NCBI RefSeq assembly: GCF_963678635.1
Contig: NC_087062.1
Location: 31,890,704-31,954,703, forward strand
DNA: 64,000 nt
Direction of reading: 5' to 3'
From: Symsagittifera roscoffensis
Lineage: Eukaryota > Xenacoelomorpha > Acoela > Convolutidae
The translations under genes and the position numbers were made by a program. The notes under the pieces were generated by a model. That model had not been told where the DNA came from. It saw only the letters and a list, made by a program, of their open reading frames with translations, and searched no databases. Each line of letters starts with the position of its first letter. Positions within the stretch are counted from its first letter, which is position 1. Of this stretch, positions 1 to 9,236 are shown one piece after another.

Positions 1-605
1 TGTGGTCAGTCTAGCCTGATCCATCGCTCTCAACTCATGTTCGATGTCCATGAGGATCATCCTTCCGACATTCCGACTTGCGAGATTCCCCAAAATTTTG
101 TTTTACCTGACGACTCCTTCGTTGTGCCTTCTTCCTGCTGCTGTCAAGCTCCTCGTGTTCACTGGCACAGTGCAAATTTCAGTACCGCGCAATTGAATTT
201 CTGCCAGAGGGTAGTAAACAAGCACACCATCATTGATTCCCATAGTGCTTCCTCCTCATCCGAACTTCTAGAGATGTTGTTCGTTCCAATCTGGATCATC
301 ACACTGGGGATCATCCCTGGATTCATTACTTCCACCATCTGGTATAACTGGGCTATAGTCGCTCCTCCGAAGGCCATCACCGTGGTAACCCAAGAGGTCC
401 TCAAATTCGATAGTACTCTGACCAAGCTGTCTCCCAGTATTAGATGTGATGTCCCCAGTGGCGGTTGTTGTAGGTTTACTGCCGGGTTCCAAGTCGTTCG
501 ATTGAAGCAAGCTCTCGGATATGTCTCCGGAACTCCCGTCAAGTTATATCTCAATTGATTGTTCTTTTGTATGTTTATTACACGTGACACTTTCTTCGCT
601 GGCAT
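1..605 (-). pseudogene. SGNH/GDSL hydrolase-like accessory ORF of element Y, frameshifted, cut by window edge
   Basis: The open frame 605-159 (148 aa) contains LILGDSLVR, the GDSL block with the candidate nucleophile Ser, and about 45 residues later IQIGTNNIS, which fits block III (GxND/GTNN) of the SGNH hydrolase fold. A strongly conserved-looking stretch (SSDEEEALWESMMVCLF) follows. The frame stops at 159, but similar-quality coding (TVPVNTRSLTAAGRR) continues to the left in another frame, with one further internal stop, so there is a frameshift near 160-180. The D-x-x-H catalytic block would lie at or beyond the left edge. SGNH esterase-like domains are known in ORF1 of some CR1/L2-type LINEs; in an LTR element the role is unknown. 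Possible jobs are lipid or acetyl-ester binding or hydrolysis. The fold call is moderately secure, the activity is not. Confidence 0.6.
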
Positions 606-649
606 TTCTGTATTCTTCTTTCACGTCACGTCACTTATCCCCTGTCTGA

Positions 650-1330
650 TCAAGTTCTGGGAGAGCGTACTCTGCCCGTGTCGTCGATCGTTCCATAGGG
701 TGCAGTCACCCCGGAACCTGGCGCATTCTTGTTGGCGACCAGTCGTCCAGCTGTCTCTAGCAGCTTCCTCACCGTTTGTTCCACGACGGGGTCACCCAAG
801 GTGTCACTAGGGTCCGGGATTGTCACTCGATCTGTCGCTGTCTGGAGCCGTGTCTCCGTTGTCTGCCTCATTTCTCGAGGCGTCAAGAGCTCCATCGGGG
901 ACTGCCCACGAGGAATACTCCTTGCAGGTATCACTTCTTCCACGGCCGTTGTCAACGCCATCCGTTCCAATCTCTCCTTGTAGTCCTGCCTCAAGCAATC
1001 AATTTCTTGACCCTGCTTTTTGTTGCAGTCTTTGAACAAATTTTTCCACATGTCTCTGTCGTCCTCCGCAATGAGCATGGTCTTAGTCATCTCGTCCAGC
1101 TCCCTTTTCGTCCTTTCCAGTTCATCCTTCATCCCATCCAGATCTTGCATGGTTTGGTTCGTCTGAACCTTTTGTTCTACTTTCGCCCTCTTTGGTGGCA
1201 CAGCTGCTCTCAGTGGTGAACCAGACGAGGCAGCCTCGCTGTTCATCTCCTGATGCATTCTCGTCAGCCCAGGTTTGGGCTTGGAGGGCATAGGCATCTC
1301 ACCTGGTTGGTAAGTCCTAGAACTTCCCAT
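650..1330 (-). CDS. Coiled-coil accessory ORF of element Y, unknown function
   Basis: Intact 226-aa frame with an ATG start. The N-terminal third is Pro/Ser/Lys-rich. Residues of about 60-125 form a highly charged heptad-like stretch (DGMKDELERTKRELDEMTK) that should be a coiled coil. The C-terminal half is Thr/Arg-rich and probably disordered. It starts 16 bp after the stop of the upstream 105-aa ORF and ends 45 bp before the SGNH-like ORF, so the three look like one co-transcribed block downstream of pol. No recognised enzymatic motif. Gag-like multimerisation or a chaperone for the neighbouring SGNH protein are guesses only. Confidence 0.5.
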   Translation of the reverse strand: MGSSRTYQPGEMPMPSKPKPGLTRMHQEMNSEAASSGSPLRAAVPPKRAKVEQKVQTNQTMQDLDGMKDELERTKRELDEMTKTMLIAEDDRDMWKNLFKDCNKKQGQEIDCLRQDYKERLERMALTTAVEEVIPARSIPRGQSPMELLTPREMRQTTETRLQTATDRVTIPDPSDTLGDPVVEQTVRKLLETAGRLVANKNAPGSGVTAPYGTIDDTGRVRSPRT

Positions 1331-1345
1331 TCTAGGCTCATTCGC

Positions 1346-1663
1346 CTAGTCACTCCCTGAGAGAGCCCCGTTTCTCGACCTCATCACTCTCAAGTTCGGG
1401 CGGTCTAGTACTCCCCTCTCTCCATATGCTGCCGTTAGCAGGACTTCCGTGGGGCGGTCCCCACGGTTGTCATGCCCCAAGATGTTGATCAGGGCGGTCA
1501 GCAACATGACTACCTCTGGGTCCTCCAGAGCAAAGTCTCGATCCATTAGCCGACGATAGATCGCATCTATCATCGGTCCTACATATGCCTCTGTCAGCTC
1601 CATCAATTCATCCAAGTTGAAATTATCCATTCTGTTCTTCAAGTTCGATTCGGTTTGATTCAA
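1346..1663 (-). CDS. Small accessory ORF of element Y, unknown function
   Basis: Intact 105-aa frame starting with ATG. The middle (LMELTEAYVGPMIDAIYRRL, then PEVVMLLTALINILG) reads as two or three amphipathic helices, followed by a basic tail. There is no signal peptide or clear membrane segment. It is the first of three tandem ORFs between the macro-domain ORF and the left edge. I do not recognise it. Its intactness, while pol is broken, is the only sign that it may be under selection in the family. Confidence 0.45.
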   Translation of the reverse strand: MNQTESNLKNRMDNFNLDELMELTEAYVGPMIDAIYRRLMDRDFALEDPEVVMLLTALINILGHDNRGDRPTEVLLTAAYGERGVLDRPNLRVMRSRNGALSGSD

Positions 1664-2020
1664 AGGTTTGACTCAAGTGAGTAATTAAATGATCAATCAG
1701 GATCTAGAAAAGAGGTCACGAATATCACACTTGTCAGTTTCACCTTAACAGATATCGTTAAAATTTATTTAAAAACAGTCAGATAAAAAGATCTTTATCC
1801 TAAAATTTATTGAAATCAATCGGTATCTAAAATTTTGGAATTGACCTAAGATTGGACAGTCCAAACTTTGGACCTATTCCTAAGATTGTCATTCAGTTGT
1901 TCATGGTCACTAACCCCTTCTTACCCACGATCTTAATAACATAACACATAACATAACATAACACACATATCACACATATCACACACTTAGTCTTTATCCT
2001 TACACCCTCTTGCACGTCAC
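1664..2020. other. Non-coding spacer between macro-domain ORF and accessory ORFs of element Y
   Basis: AT-rich, no supported ORF. Positions of about 1938-1986 are a degenerate simple repeat of ACATA/ACACATATC units. The interval separates pol from the accessory block, so it could hold a promoter or splice signal for a subgenomic transcript of the minus-strand element, but I see no decisive motif. Confidence 0.5.
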
Positions 2021-3226
2021 TCAGCCTATACTTAAGTAATATTTCTTATGTAAATATACTTGTATACTAGTATCAGAGAATATCACGTGTACAAGCGCGT
2101 ACAATTCCCGAGGATGCAGTCGTCCTCTGTTCGGGTCGTACACTGGAAGCGAAAACTCCTTCACGTCCATTTCCACGAGGAAGTCCCTCAACCTCGTCAA
2201 GGATAAGACTAGGCTCTCTGGGTCCACGTGCTGCTTCTCCGTCGCCCTCGTTACCAAGAAGCATAGATATTTTCCCGGTATCTGTGACGCCGCTGGAGGT
2301 AAGGCCGCTACGCCCCCTATCCCTGGTCTTTGCTTCCAAAGGAATTCCACGTTTTTGTATTCTCTCTTAAAATCTGCCGCTAACGCTGTCCTACAACTCA
2401 TGTCTGCTGTGATTGCTATCGCACATGTTCTATTTCTGAGTATGAAATTACTGTCTGTTAGTATTATGTTACTTGAATATTCATTTGGTAAGTTAAAATA
2501 TGACTCAACTACCCTCCCTATGTCAGATTTCTTAGGTTCTTCGCCTGTTTCTGCTTCTAAGTCTCCTGTTTCTCTTGCTATTCTTAATTTTTTTATAATC
2601 AGGTTTTCAGTGTGGGTAAGTCCTACCCCCACTTCTCGGACAAAAACATCCATCGACGTCCCCTTCGATCGCATACCGGGTATCAAATCGAGGTTAGAAG
2701 CTGGAATGAGTAGTTGTCCTTCCTGGGCAGCCCAGGAAGGATCATCTCGTTCGGTCTTGATGTATTTCATGCTTTCACGATCTACGTCTTGAAGCGTGAC
2801 GCTGGTGTCCTCTGGGTCCGAGGTCATTTCGTTCAGCCATTCTAAGACACGCAGGTTCGTCAATTCTTGTTCATATGACTGCTGTTGCTCGTCGTCGAAT
2901 TCTACCTCTATCTGTTCGGGATCCTGCCAATCCTCCTCTGCGTAGGGTAAGGTTTCATCATCTGCTTCGATCACCTCGTTTGGATCCAAGTCCAGTGGTG
3001 TATTTGTTCCTTCCTCTATGACTTCGTTTCCATCGTTCTTCTCCCTGGTGCCCTTCTCGTTGACCTCACACGCAGGATCCATCATTAGATAATCCCCTTC
3101 TTCCATGTCTGCAGGTATACACCAGTCTTCTGTCGATGGATTGTGTGGCTTAATGTTCTCGTAGTGGGCGGCTCGGCCAGTACTCAGTCTATAAAAGGGT
3201 CCCTCCTGGTGCACCTCTGTAATCAT
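2021..3226 (-). pseudogene. Integrase C-terminal GPY/F module fused to a TARG1/OARD1-like macro domain
   Basis: The 401-aa frame starts with the end of the integrase GPY/F module (GPFYRLSTGRAAHYENIKPHN). An acidic, low-complexity region of about residues 35-135 follows, then a middle part, then about residues 250-397 resemble the TARG1/OARD1 class of macro domains: an Ala-rich ADMSCRTALAADFKREY segment, GIGGVAALPP, a YLCFLVTRATEKQH strand-helix, LRDFLVEMDVKEFSLPVY, and a final DTSIQVYLH strand. In OARD1 the PRIGCGLDRL loop carries the catalytic Asp; here the aligned stretch is PVYDPNRGRL, so that Asp is absent. ADP-ribose binding rather than hydrolysis would be expected. The frame is continuous with the upstream integrase ORF, being separated only by a TGA (3239-3241) where Trp is usual in the family. 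Confidence 0.65.
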
Positions 3227-3238
3227 GAAGGGTCCCCT

Positions 3239-3826
3239 TCACTTTTTTAGGAGTTTTTTCGTCCCTTTCGGTGGTATAACGTTCTGAAATACCCATACGT
3301 AGTCTCCTATCGAGTAAGCTTTTGCACCAGCTGCTTTCTTGTCAAATTTTTTCCTCTGCCTTGCCTGTGCTTGCTGAGTATTTCGTCTACACAAATCGTT
3401 CAACTCCTGTTGACGTCTGATCACATCCCTAACGTAAGCCTGTGGAGACGTTTTCTTTCCCTCATATTCTGGGTAGAAAAAGGTTAAGGGTAAAGACTTT
3501 TCGTGTCCAGTTAGCATCATATGTGGACTGACTCCGGTGGTGGAGTGTTGCGTGCTATTATAGGCTCCCATCACCTGTGGAAGGTATCTGTGCCAATCGG
3601 TCATGTACCTGGAACAATATACTCTCAGCATCGACACCAACGTCCTATTCTGTCTTTCCACTAAGCCATTCGTCTGAGGGTGGTATGTCGTGGAGTGAGC
3701 TTGAGCAACCTGTGAGCGTCTCATAAGCTCTTTCGTAAGCTCTCCTACGAAAGCTGTTCCAAATCTGATTGAAACGTCATCGGACAACCATGTCTCGCTA
3801 TCCACGTTTTGATCAGGTGGTCGCAT
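3239..3826 (-). pseudogene. Integrase catalytic core, second half, element Y
   Basis: Contains RFGTAFVGELTKELMRR, the segment after the second catalytic Asp, then TYHPQTNGLVERQNRTL with the catalytic Glu, and the usual DWHRYLPQVMGAYNSTQHSTTG region of gypsy integrases. The end (IGDYVWVFQNV) leads into the GPY/F module of the next ORF. It overlaps the upstream integrase ORF in a different frame. The shift lies in a short T run near 3768, just after the catalytic Asp, and fits loss of a single base. Role in an intact relative: insertion of the cDNA into host DNA with a short target duplication. Confidence 0.85.
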
Positions 3827-4254
3827 GTCTCTTCCGCCGAGGCAGTTATACAGGGCACGGCCTCTGCATACTTCGTAAAATGATCTATCATGACCAACAC
3901 CTGATTATAACCACTGTCTGTCATGCATATCTTTTGGTGATCTATCTGCACCACCTCGTTGAATTCAGACGACTCGATCGATTGTAAAGGAAATCGCAAC
4001 TTCCTTGGATCCTTGACCTGTTGGCATGACAGACATGCTGTTACCCACTTCTCGCATGCCTTTTTCAGTCCAGGCCACTCAAAGCGCTTCAGGATTCTCT
4101 GATTTACTTTATCGATCCCCTGATGGCCCATCTGATCATGCGACCTGAATAATAGTTCTGTCTGATAGAGTTGCGGTAACACTATCGCGTTATACTTGTA
4201 TAGGACTCTGTCTTCTTCTCTTCTTTTACAAGCCACAATCCCGTCCTTGTTCAA
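3745..4254 (-). pseudogene. Integrase zinc-binding domain and first half of the core, element Y
   Basis: Residues of about 35-80 carry the H2C2 zinc-binding motif (HDQMGH spaced to CLSC) typical of gypsy integrases. VVQIDHQKI holds the first catalytic Asp and TFQSD the second. The frame then runs into a stop while the next frame continues the domain, so the gene is frameshifted at this point. The upstream boundary with the linker ORF (4290-5049) is also broken. Confidence 0.85.
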
Positions 4255-4289
4255 ATATAACCTCCCTTCCTTCTGCAGGAAGTACTGTC

Positions 4290-5049
4290 TCAGGATACGA
4301 TAGCTGGCTTCCTCGAGGTCCCCTTTATCCGGAGAACCATTCTCGATCCACCCTTCAGGTTGCTTGTCATGCGATCATTCATCCTGAGAAGATCCGAGAG
4401 TCTGTATCCCGCTTTCAAGTACGTCTTCATAACCCTCATCTGACTATTCAGCTCATTGGGCTGGTGTGTGTCTTCTTCCATCTTAACGCACCAAATCTTC
4501 GCCAGCGGCTGTGATTTTTGCTTGAACGGCTGCAGATCAGTCCTGACTACCTCTTTTTGTGGCAACAGACTTATCGAACGTCTCGATACCGCTATTGTCA
4601 ACAAATCATCCGCTGCGTTGTCAAAGACTCTTTCGCTTGGTATAAGGTAGCGATCACTGTCAGGATCCTGGTACACCTCTCTGTCCAGATCCCTTGCCCG
4701 AGTTTCCACTAGTAGTGTGTGGATCGCTAGTTCGGACAGTTCTGATCCCGAGCTCGAGTTCTTGTCTGAAAAGGTGTCAATTCCTGAGTTTTGGGAATTG
4801 TCATCTGTTGAAGAGTTTGTCATGTCTGTGCCTTCTTCGCATCCATCTGAACTCCCCGGACAAAACCTTGTTCTCCAGGTCTTGTTTCTCATCAGGAATT
4901 TTTTCATCTATATCAGACTCCCCGGACAAACTTTCTTGTCCCGGGTGTTGATCTTGTGCTCGCTGGTTCTTCTCATCATTCGTCTCCCCGGACAAACAAT
5001 CTTGCAGCAGATTTTGTTCTGCCTTCTCACCTTTTTTATCCTGGTCCAC
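4290..5049 (-). pseudogene. Pol linker of element Y: acidic tandem-repeat region where RNase H is expected
   Basis: Two overlapping frames (5049-4801 and 4907-4290) fill the gap between RT and integrase. Neither shows the RNase H motifs normally following RT in Ty3/gypsy (the TDAS start, the ENNYSTTEKE-like centre or the late D/H block). Instead the first frame has an in-frame 22-residue repeat starting LSGE, encoded by three copies of CTCCCCGGACAAA spaced 66 bp apart (4852, 4918, 4984, plus-strand reading). The second frame is Ser/Asp/Glu-rich, then becomes more ordered (residues of about 100-205) and may be the tether before the integrase zinc finger. Either RNase H was deleted and replaced or it has diverged beyond recognition. 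Confidence 0.55.
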
Positions 5050-5150
5050 AAAGGTGACGGTTTTCCTTCGCGTACTGCTCCCCTGTTCTTTCCGTCCGTA
5101 AAAAGTACTGGTTAAAATCTCGTGTGGTATTGAGGATACTAGTTTCTGAA

Positions 5151-5966
5151 CTATTGTCCTACAATCCCTCTCGTTCTCTTCGTGTTGCCGTCTGGCGCTA
5201 GCACTGGCGCTTCGTACAGTTCCCGCTTTATGTTCTCGAAGGCTACTTGTGCTTCATCGTTCCATTCGAACTTTTTCCCTTTGTTGCGCATCAGCTTTTG
5301 GATCGGATACACGTTGTCTGCATACCCTTTGATGAATTCACGGTAATAATTGGCAAACCCTAGGAAGCTCAGGAGCTGTGTTTCCGTTCGGGGAGCCTTC
5401 CATGTCAACACTGCTTCCACTGCTTCCGGGTCCGGCCTCACACCATGCCTGTCCACCATCCTTACCAGGTACTTAATCGAATCCCTAAGGATTTCACATT
5501 TCGATGGTTTGCACTTCAAGCCTGCTCTTTTCATGCATCCAAAGACCTCATCGAGCCTATAAATGTGGTTTTCCAGGGTCGGTGTCGCTATGACTACGTC
5601 ATCCACGTAACACATCACGAGATTCCCGTACTTCTTGGTCACTCTGGTCAAAGCCTGAGCCATCAGTCTTTGAAAAGTGGCCGTTGCATTGCACAAGCCG
5701 AAAGGCATCCTCTTCCACTGGTACAATTCCAATTCGCAAGCGAATCCGGTTTTCTCTCTATCCTTCTTCCGCAGAGGGACCTGCCAGAAGGCAGAACCCA
5801 AGTCCAATGTGGTGAAGAACTTGGCATCACCAAGCTTAGAGAGGCTCTCGTCTATTCGCGGTATCGGGTACGCATCTTTTATCGTTACCGCGTTCAAATA
5901 GCAAAAGTCGCAACAAAATCTTAGCTGCCCCCTTTCTTTTTCGCCATTACCATCCCGCAAGCCCAC
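5151..5966 (-). pseudogene. Reverse transcriptase domain of element Y
   Basis: 271-aa frame with the gypsy RT blocks in order: LRFCCDFCYLNAVTIKDAYP, FTTLDLGSAFWQVPL with the first catalytic Asp, RMPFGLCNATATFQRLM, and MCYVDDVVIAT with the YVDD active site. The thumb and connection (FLGFANYYREFI, then EAPVLA) follow, after which the reading stops at 5151, before any RNase H. Its first 46 bp overlap the end of the gag-protease frame in a different phase; the shift falls in a GGGGG run near 5930, so it is either a one-base indel or a -1 slippage site. The copy is probably inactive. Confidence 0.9.
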
Positions 5967-8900
5967 GGCGATTTCAAGGGTTCTATCATGTCGTATTCGA
6001 GCAGCATTTCAATTTCCGCTCGGCACGCTTCCGACTTGTGTGGCGTCATTCGCCTCGCGCCTTCTCTGTGCGGAGCGGCACCTTCTTCCAGTTCAATTTC
6101 GTGTTCGACGAAGTTACAGCAACCAATATCCGCTTTATGTTTTGAAAATACATCTGCGTTCCGATTTAAAACGTCCCGCAATTTTTCGAAATCTCCCTCA
6201 CCTATTTTCCCTTTTAAATGTTCTATCTCTGGAAAAACCGGTTTGTCAGATTCTAGTTCGTATGACGAGGGGCGTTCCGGAAAATTCGAGCAGCTCGGTA
6301 AGCCGTCGTCCGTTTCGGATTTCATTGAAAACAATTTATGAATAGATTTTAATTCATTAATCCTCTTTAAAATTTTATATTTGTTGGCTTGATAAGGACA
6401 GCTTTTCACATTATGTTTCTTCAAGTTTTGTGTCTCCTCATAGTCGGTCCTCATCGGCAAAGCGTAACCAAGCTTCTTTCCACGCTGGATTGAAACCGTG
6501 GTGTCCAGTGTGTTCAATAACACACTAACACACAGTCCGTTTCGCGTTACCGAGAAGCTCCGGCCTAAAATCACCGAACTCTGACCGTTTGGATTCGGTA
6601 CTAAACAAACCTGTTTACTATCGCTTAACGAATTTAAATTTCTCATTCTAAAAATTGCCACCACAGCTTGTCCTGGCTGTAGTTTTACTTTTCTATCTAA
6701 AAAAATTGGCACTTTGTTTTCGTCTGTTATTATCCTATTAATTGGTTTCTTAACATACTTCCGGTCCGGGTTTCTAATCCGTATCAGACCGTTGTTCAAG
6801 TCAATCATCACGTCAAAATTCCTGACAAAATCTCTGCCCAAGATGAATTGGTCGGCTAGGTAAATCGCCCCTCGATTGGCGGCGGCCAGTCGGAGATTCG
6901 TTGGAATCTGATCTTCCCTCGTGAAGCCCATTCTTTCCCAAGTTTTTATCGGCATCACACTCACTTCCATTCCTGTGTCCAGAAGCCCTGTGACTCCGAT
7001 TTTCGTTCCGTTGATGTCGAGCAGATGTGCGGTCACATCAGCTTCATACCCAATGTGTACTGCATCTTGTTCCATCATGGCATCATGGCCTATCCTGCCG
7101 ACTTTGAGTTCCTCTTCACCCAAATAGATCTGCCCTATCTGGTCACTGTCTGTTGTTACATAAGTCCTAGTGTAGATACTGATCCCATCAACGTTCAGCA
7201 TCACTTGATACGGCCCATAGACATCCAGGTAGCGTTCATGAAGTTTCTTTGTGCGAGGGCCACCTGTTGTTAGTAGTGCTCGCACAGCTCTCGACTCAGT
7301 GCTTGGCTCCACCTGCCTCAGATAATCTGCATATGTGTCGAAATGCATCAAAGTGAACTCGGACGGTTCACTCAGATTTCTGATTACCTGGTGTCCAGCC
7401 ACTGAGATTATCGACTGTATCTTGCTTCCTAGTGGCACCATGCCGAACCTCTTCCCGGAGATAACATTAAGTTTCATGCTCAAACTGCTTGGTGCTTTGG
7501 TCTCCTCGAAGGTATTCAGTTGCTCCTGTAGTTTCTCATTCTCCAGTTCGAGTTTCACTTTTTGTTCGATCTCTTTCGTCACCAGTTCCTGCTGCACTCT
7601 ATTTAGAGCATCCCTCGCGGCTGCCCTATAATCAATCTTGAAGTCATCGGCCGCAGTCACTGGTTCCGGTTCACGTGTCTCTTCAGTTACCGCTTGCATT
7701 TTCTTCGTCGCCAGCTCATGAGGTTTGTCTTTTCTGCGTTCCTCCGCTTCACTCAACAGGCGAGCGCGAGCCTTGCTGGCTTTCACTCCTGACAAAGCTT
7801 TTTCATGCCTTGGATGCTTGAAATCTGCCACTGCATCCCAGAATTGCTGACAATCTGATTTAAAATGACCTTCGAACTTGCAAAAGAAACACGTCGGGCC
7901 GAATTTCGCAATTACTCCTCTCATGAAATCCTCATGGTCCAATTCTGACGCATCTTTGTCCTCGAAGCTAAAGCCTATTGCTTTCATGCCTTGTTTGTAA
8001 GTTGGGCATGCTGACACGTGATGGTCCGTTGAACTGCAATTAGCACAATAGCGTCTCTTGTCCATATCATCCCTCGGTTTGTACCAGTTGTTCCCTTGGT
8101 TTGCCGATCCGCTGTGAAAATTGCCATAATTGTTCTTATAATAACCAGATCGCGAAGGAGGTTTCAATAAAAGATATTCCATTGACTTGAGCCTCAACTC
8201 CTCTGGTGTTGGCGCATTGGTTGATAGTGGTGTGTAATGCGTTGCCAGCATTGTCCGAAGTTCATCATTCTTCAAACCATCGATGAATTTTGAGGCTACT
8301 GCCAGGTTCATCCGTCGGTTTGACTCATCCGATTGGCTGCGTCTTCTCAGCATTTCCAAGTCGTCTAGAAACTTGTCTATCGTTTCATCTTCTCGTTGCC
8401 TCCGTTTCTCGAAGCGCGTCATTGCTTGGTGCCCCTGCACCCCTGATCCAAAACGGTTTAACAAGATTTCGAAGGTTTTCTCGGCTGTGTCACGCTGATA
8501 TTGCTTCTTGGCCATGACACAGTTCAGGGCTGTCCCTTCCAAGATACTGGTGAGCGCACTGCATTCTTGTCTTTCCGACAAGTTCTCTTCCTCGAAATGC
8601 AGTTTCATTACCTCTATCCAGGTATCAATGCAGCCATCCGATTCGTCTTTATAGCATCTTGGTTTTTTAAAGACTCTTCTGGACTTCTCACTGCGTTCAT
8701 TGGTTCTGGATAACCTTCTAAGGAATGTCTCCAAAGACCTGTTTAGGGTTTCAAAGGCTGTGGCCATTGCCGTAGCATCTGTCGCGTGCCCCGCCTGAGT
8801 GTCCTCACACCTTGTCAAAAGCTCTGTATTCGGTGCATCCCTGCAATCCGAATCGCCGTGAGTGTTTCCCCCTTGGCCCACATGACTCCTCCCTGGGCTC

Positions 8901-9193
8901 ACATGTCTCCTGTTACCTGAATCACTTCTCCCAGTCGCATGTGTGCATTGCGTTGGTCGTTCGTTAGAGGTCTGTCTGTTCCCCGTTGAACTTGCTCTAC
9001 TATTCGGGCCCCATGTTCTATTATCCCTTGTGGCATAGCCTGATGAACTGCCCCTACCTCTAGTGGATCCATATGTCCTCCTCCTTTGATGGTCATTGAA
9101 GTTCACCTTCGGCTCCCTGCTGGGACCTCCCGAGTTCGGTTCCCCTTCTTTTGGTCCACTCTTGCTGCCTAGTAGCCCGTCCAACCTATCCAT
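5921..9193 (-). CDS. Gag-protease polyprotein with start of RT, element Y
   Basis: 1090-aa open frame. Residues of about 170-330 are a gypsy-type capsid region (YKDESDGCIDTWIEVMKLHF, FEKRRQREDETIDKFLDDLE). Two CCHC zinc knuckles follow, near residues 380 (CANCSSTDHHVSAC) and 435 (CFFCKFEGHFKSDC). The aspartic protease signature is GLLDTGMEVSVMP near residue 736, with Met where Ala is usual. The frame reaches the first RT block and then ends in a stop. Upstream of the ATG, in frame, is a TAG, and the preceding gag ORF is in another frame. Unlike element X, gag and protease here are fused in a single frame. Role: particle assembly, RNA packaging and polyprotein cleavage. Confidence 0.9.
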   Translation of the reverse strand: MDRLDGLLGSKSGPKEGEPNSGGPSREPKVNFNDHQRRRTYGSTRGRGSSSGYATRDNRTWGPNSRASSTGNRQTSNERPTQCTHATGRSDSGNRRHVSPGRSHVGQGGNTHGDSDCRDAPNTELLTRCEDTQAGHATDATAMATAFETLNRSLETFLRRLSRTNERSEKSRRVFKKPRCYKDESDGCIDTWIEVMKLHFEEENLSERQECSALTSILEGTALNCVMAKKQYQRDTAEKTFEILLNRFGSGVQGHQAMTRFEKRRQREDETIDKFLDDLEMLRRRSQSDESNRRMNLAVASKFIDGLKNDELRTMLATHYTPLSTNAPTPEELRLKSMEYLLLKPPSRSGYYKNNYGNFHSGSANQGNNWYKPRDDMDKRRYCANCSSTDHHVSACPTYKQGMKAIGFSFEDKDASELDHEDFMRGVIAKFGPTCFFCKFEGHFKSDCQQFWDAVADFKHPRHEKALSGVKASKARARLLSEAEERRKDKPHELATKKMQAVTEETREPEPVTAADDFKIDYRAAARDALNRVQQELVTKEIEQKVKLELENEKLQEQLNTFEETKAPSSLSMKLNVISGKRFGMVPLGSKIQSIISVAGHQVIRNLSEPSEFTLMHFDTYADYLRQVEPSTESRAVRALLTTGGPRTKKLHERYLDVYGPYQVMLNVDGISIYTRTYVTTDSDQIGQIYLGEEELKVGRIGHDAMMEQDAVHIGYEADVTAHLLDINGTKIGVTGLLDTGMEVSVMPIKTWERMGFTREDQIPTNLRLAAANRGAIYLADQFILGRDFVRNFDVMIDLNNGLIRIRNPDRKYVKKPINRIITDENKVPIFLDRKVKLQPGQAVVAIFRMRNLNSLSDSKQVCLVPNPNGQSSVILGRSFSVTRNGLCVSVLLNTLDTTVSIQRGKKLGYALPMRTDYEETQNLKKHNVKSCPYQANKYKILKRINELKSIHKLFSMKSETDDGLPSCSNFPERPSSYELESDKPVFPEIEHLKGKIGEGDFEKLRDVLNRNADVFSKHKADIGCCNFVEHEIELEEGAAPHREGARRMTPHKSEACRAEIEMLLEYDMIEPLKSPWACGMVMAKKKGGS

Positions 9194-9236
9194 AATAGCC
9201 TAATTTCGCCTCTCCATCATCGCGTCTATCTTTGTG

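Noticed and set aside
37-558. Plus-strand open frame of 173 aa opposite the SGNH-like ORF
   Set aside because: No domain features; the opposite strand has recognisable SGNH motifs and fits the direction of the element.
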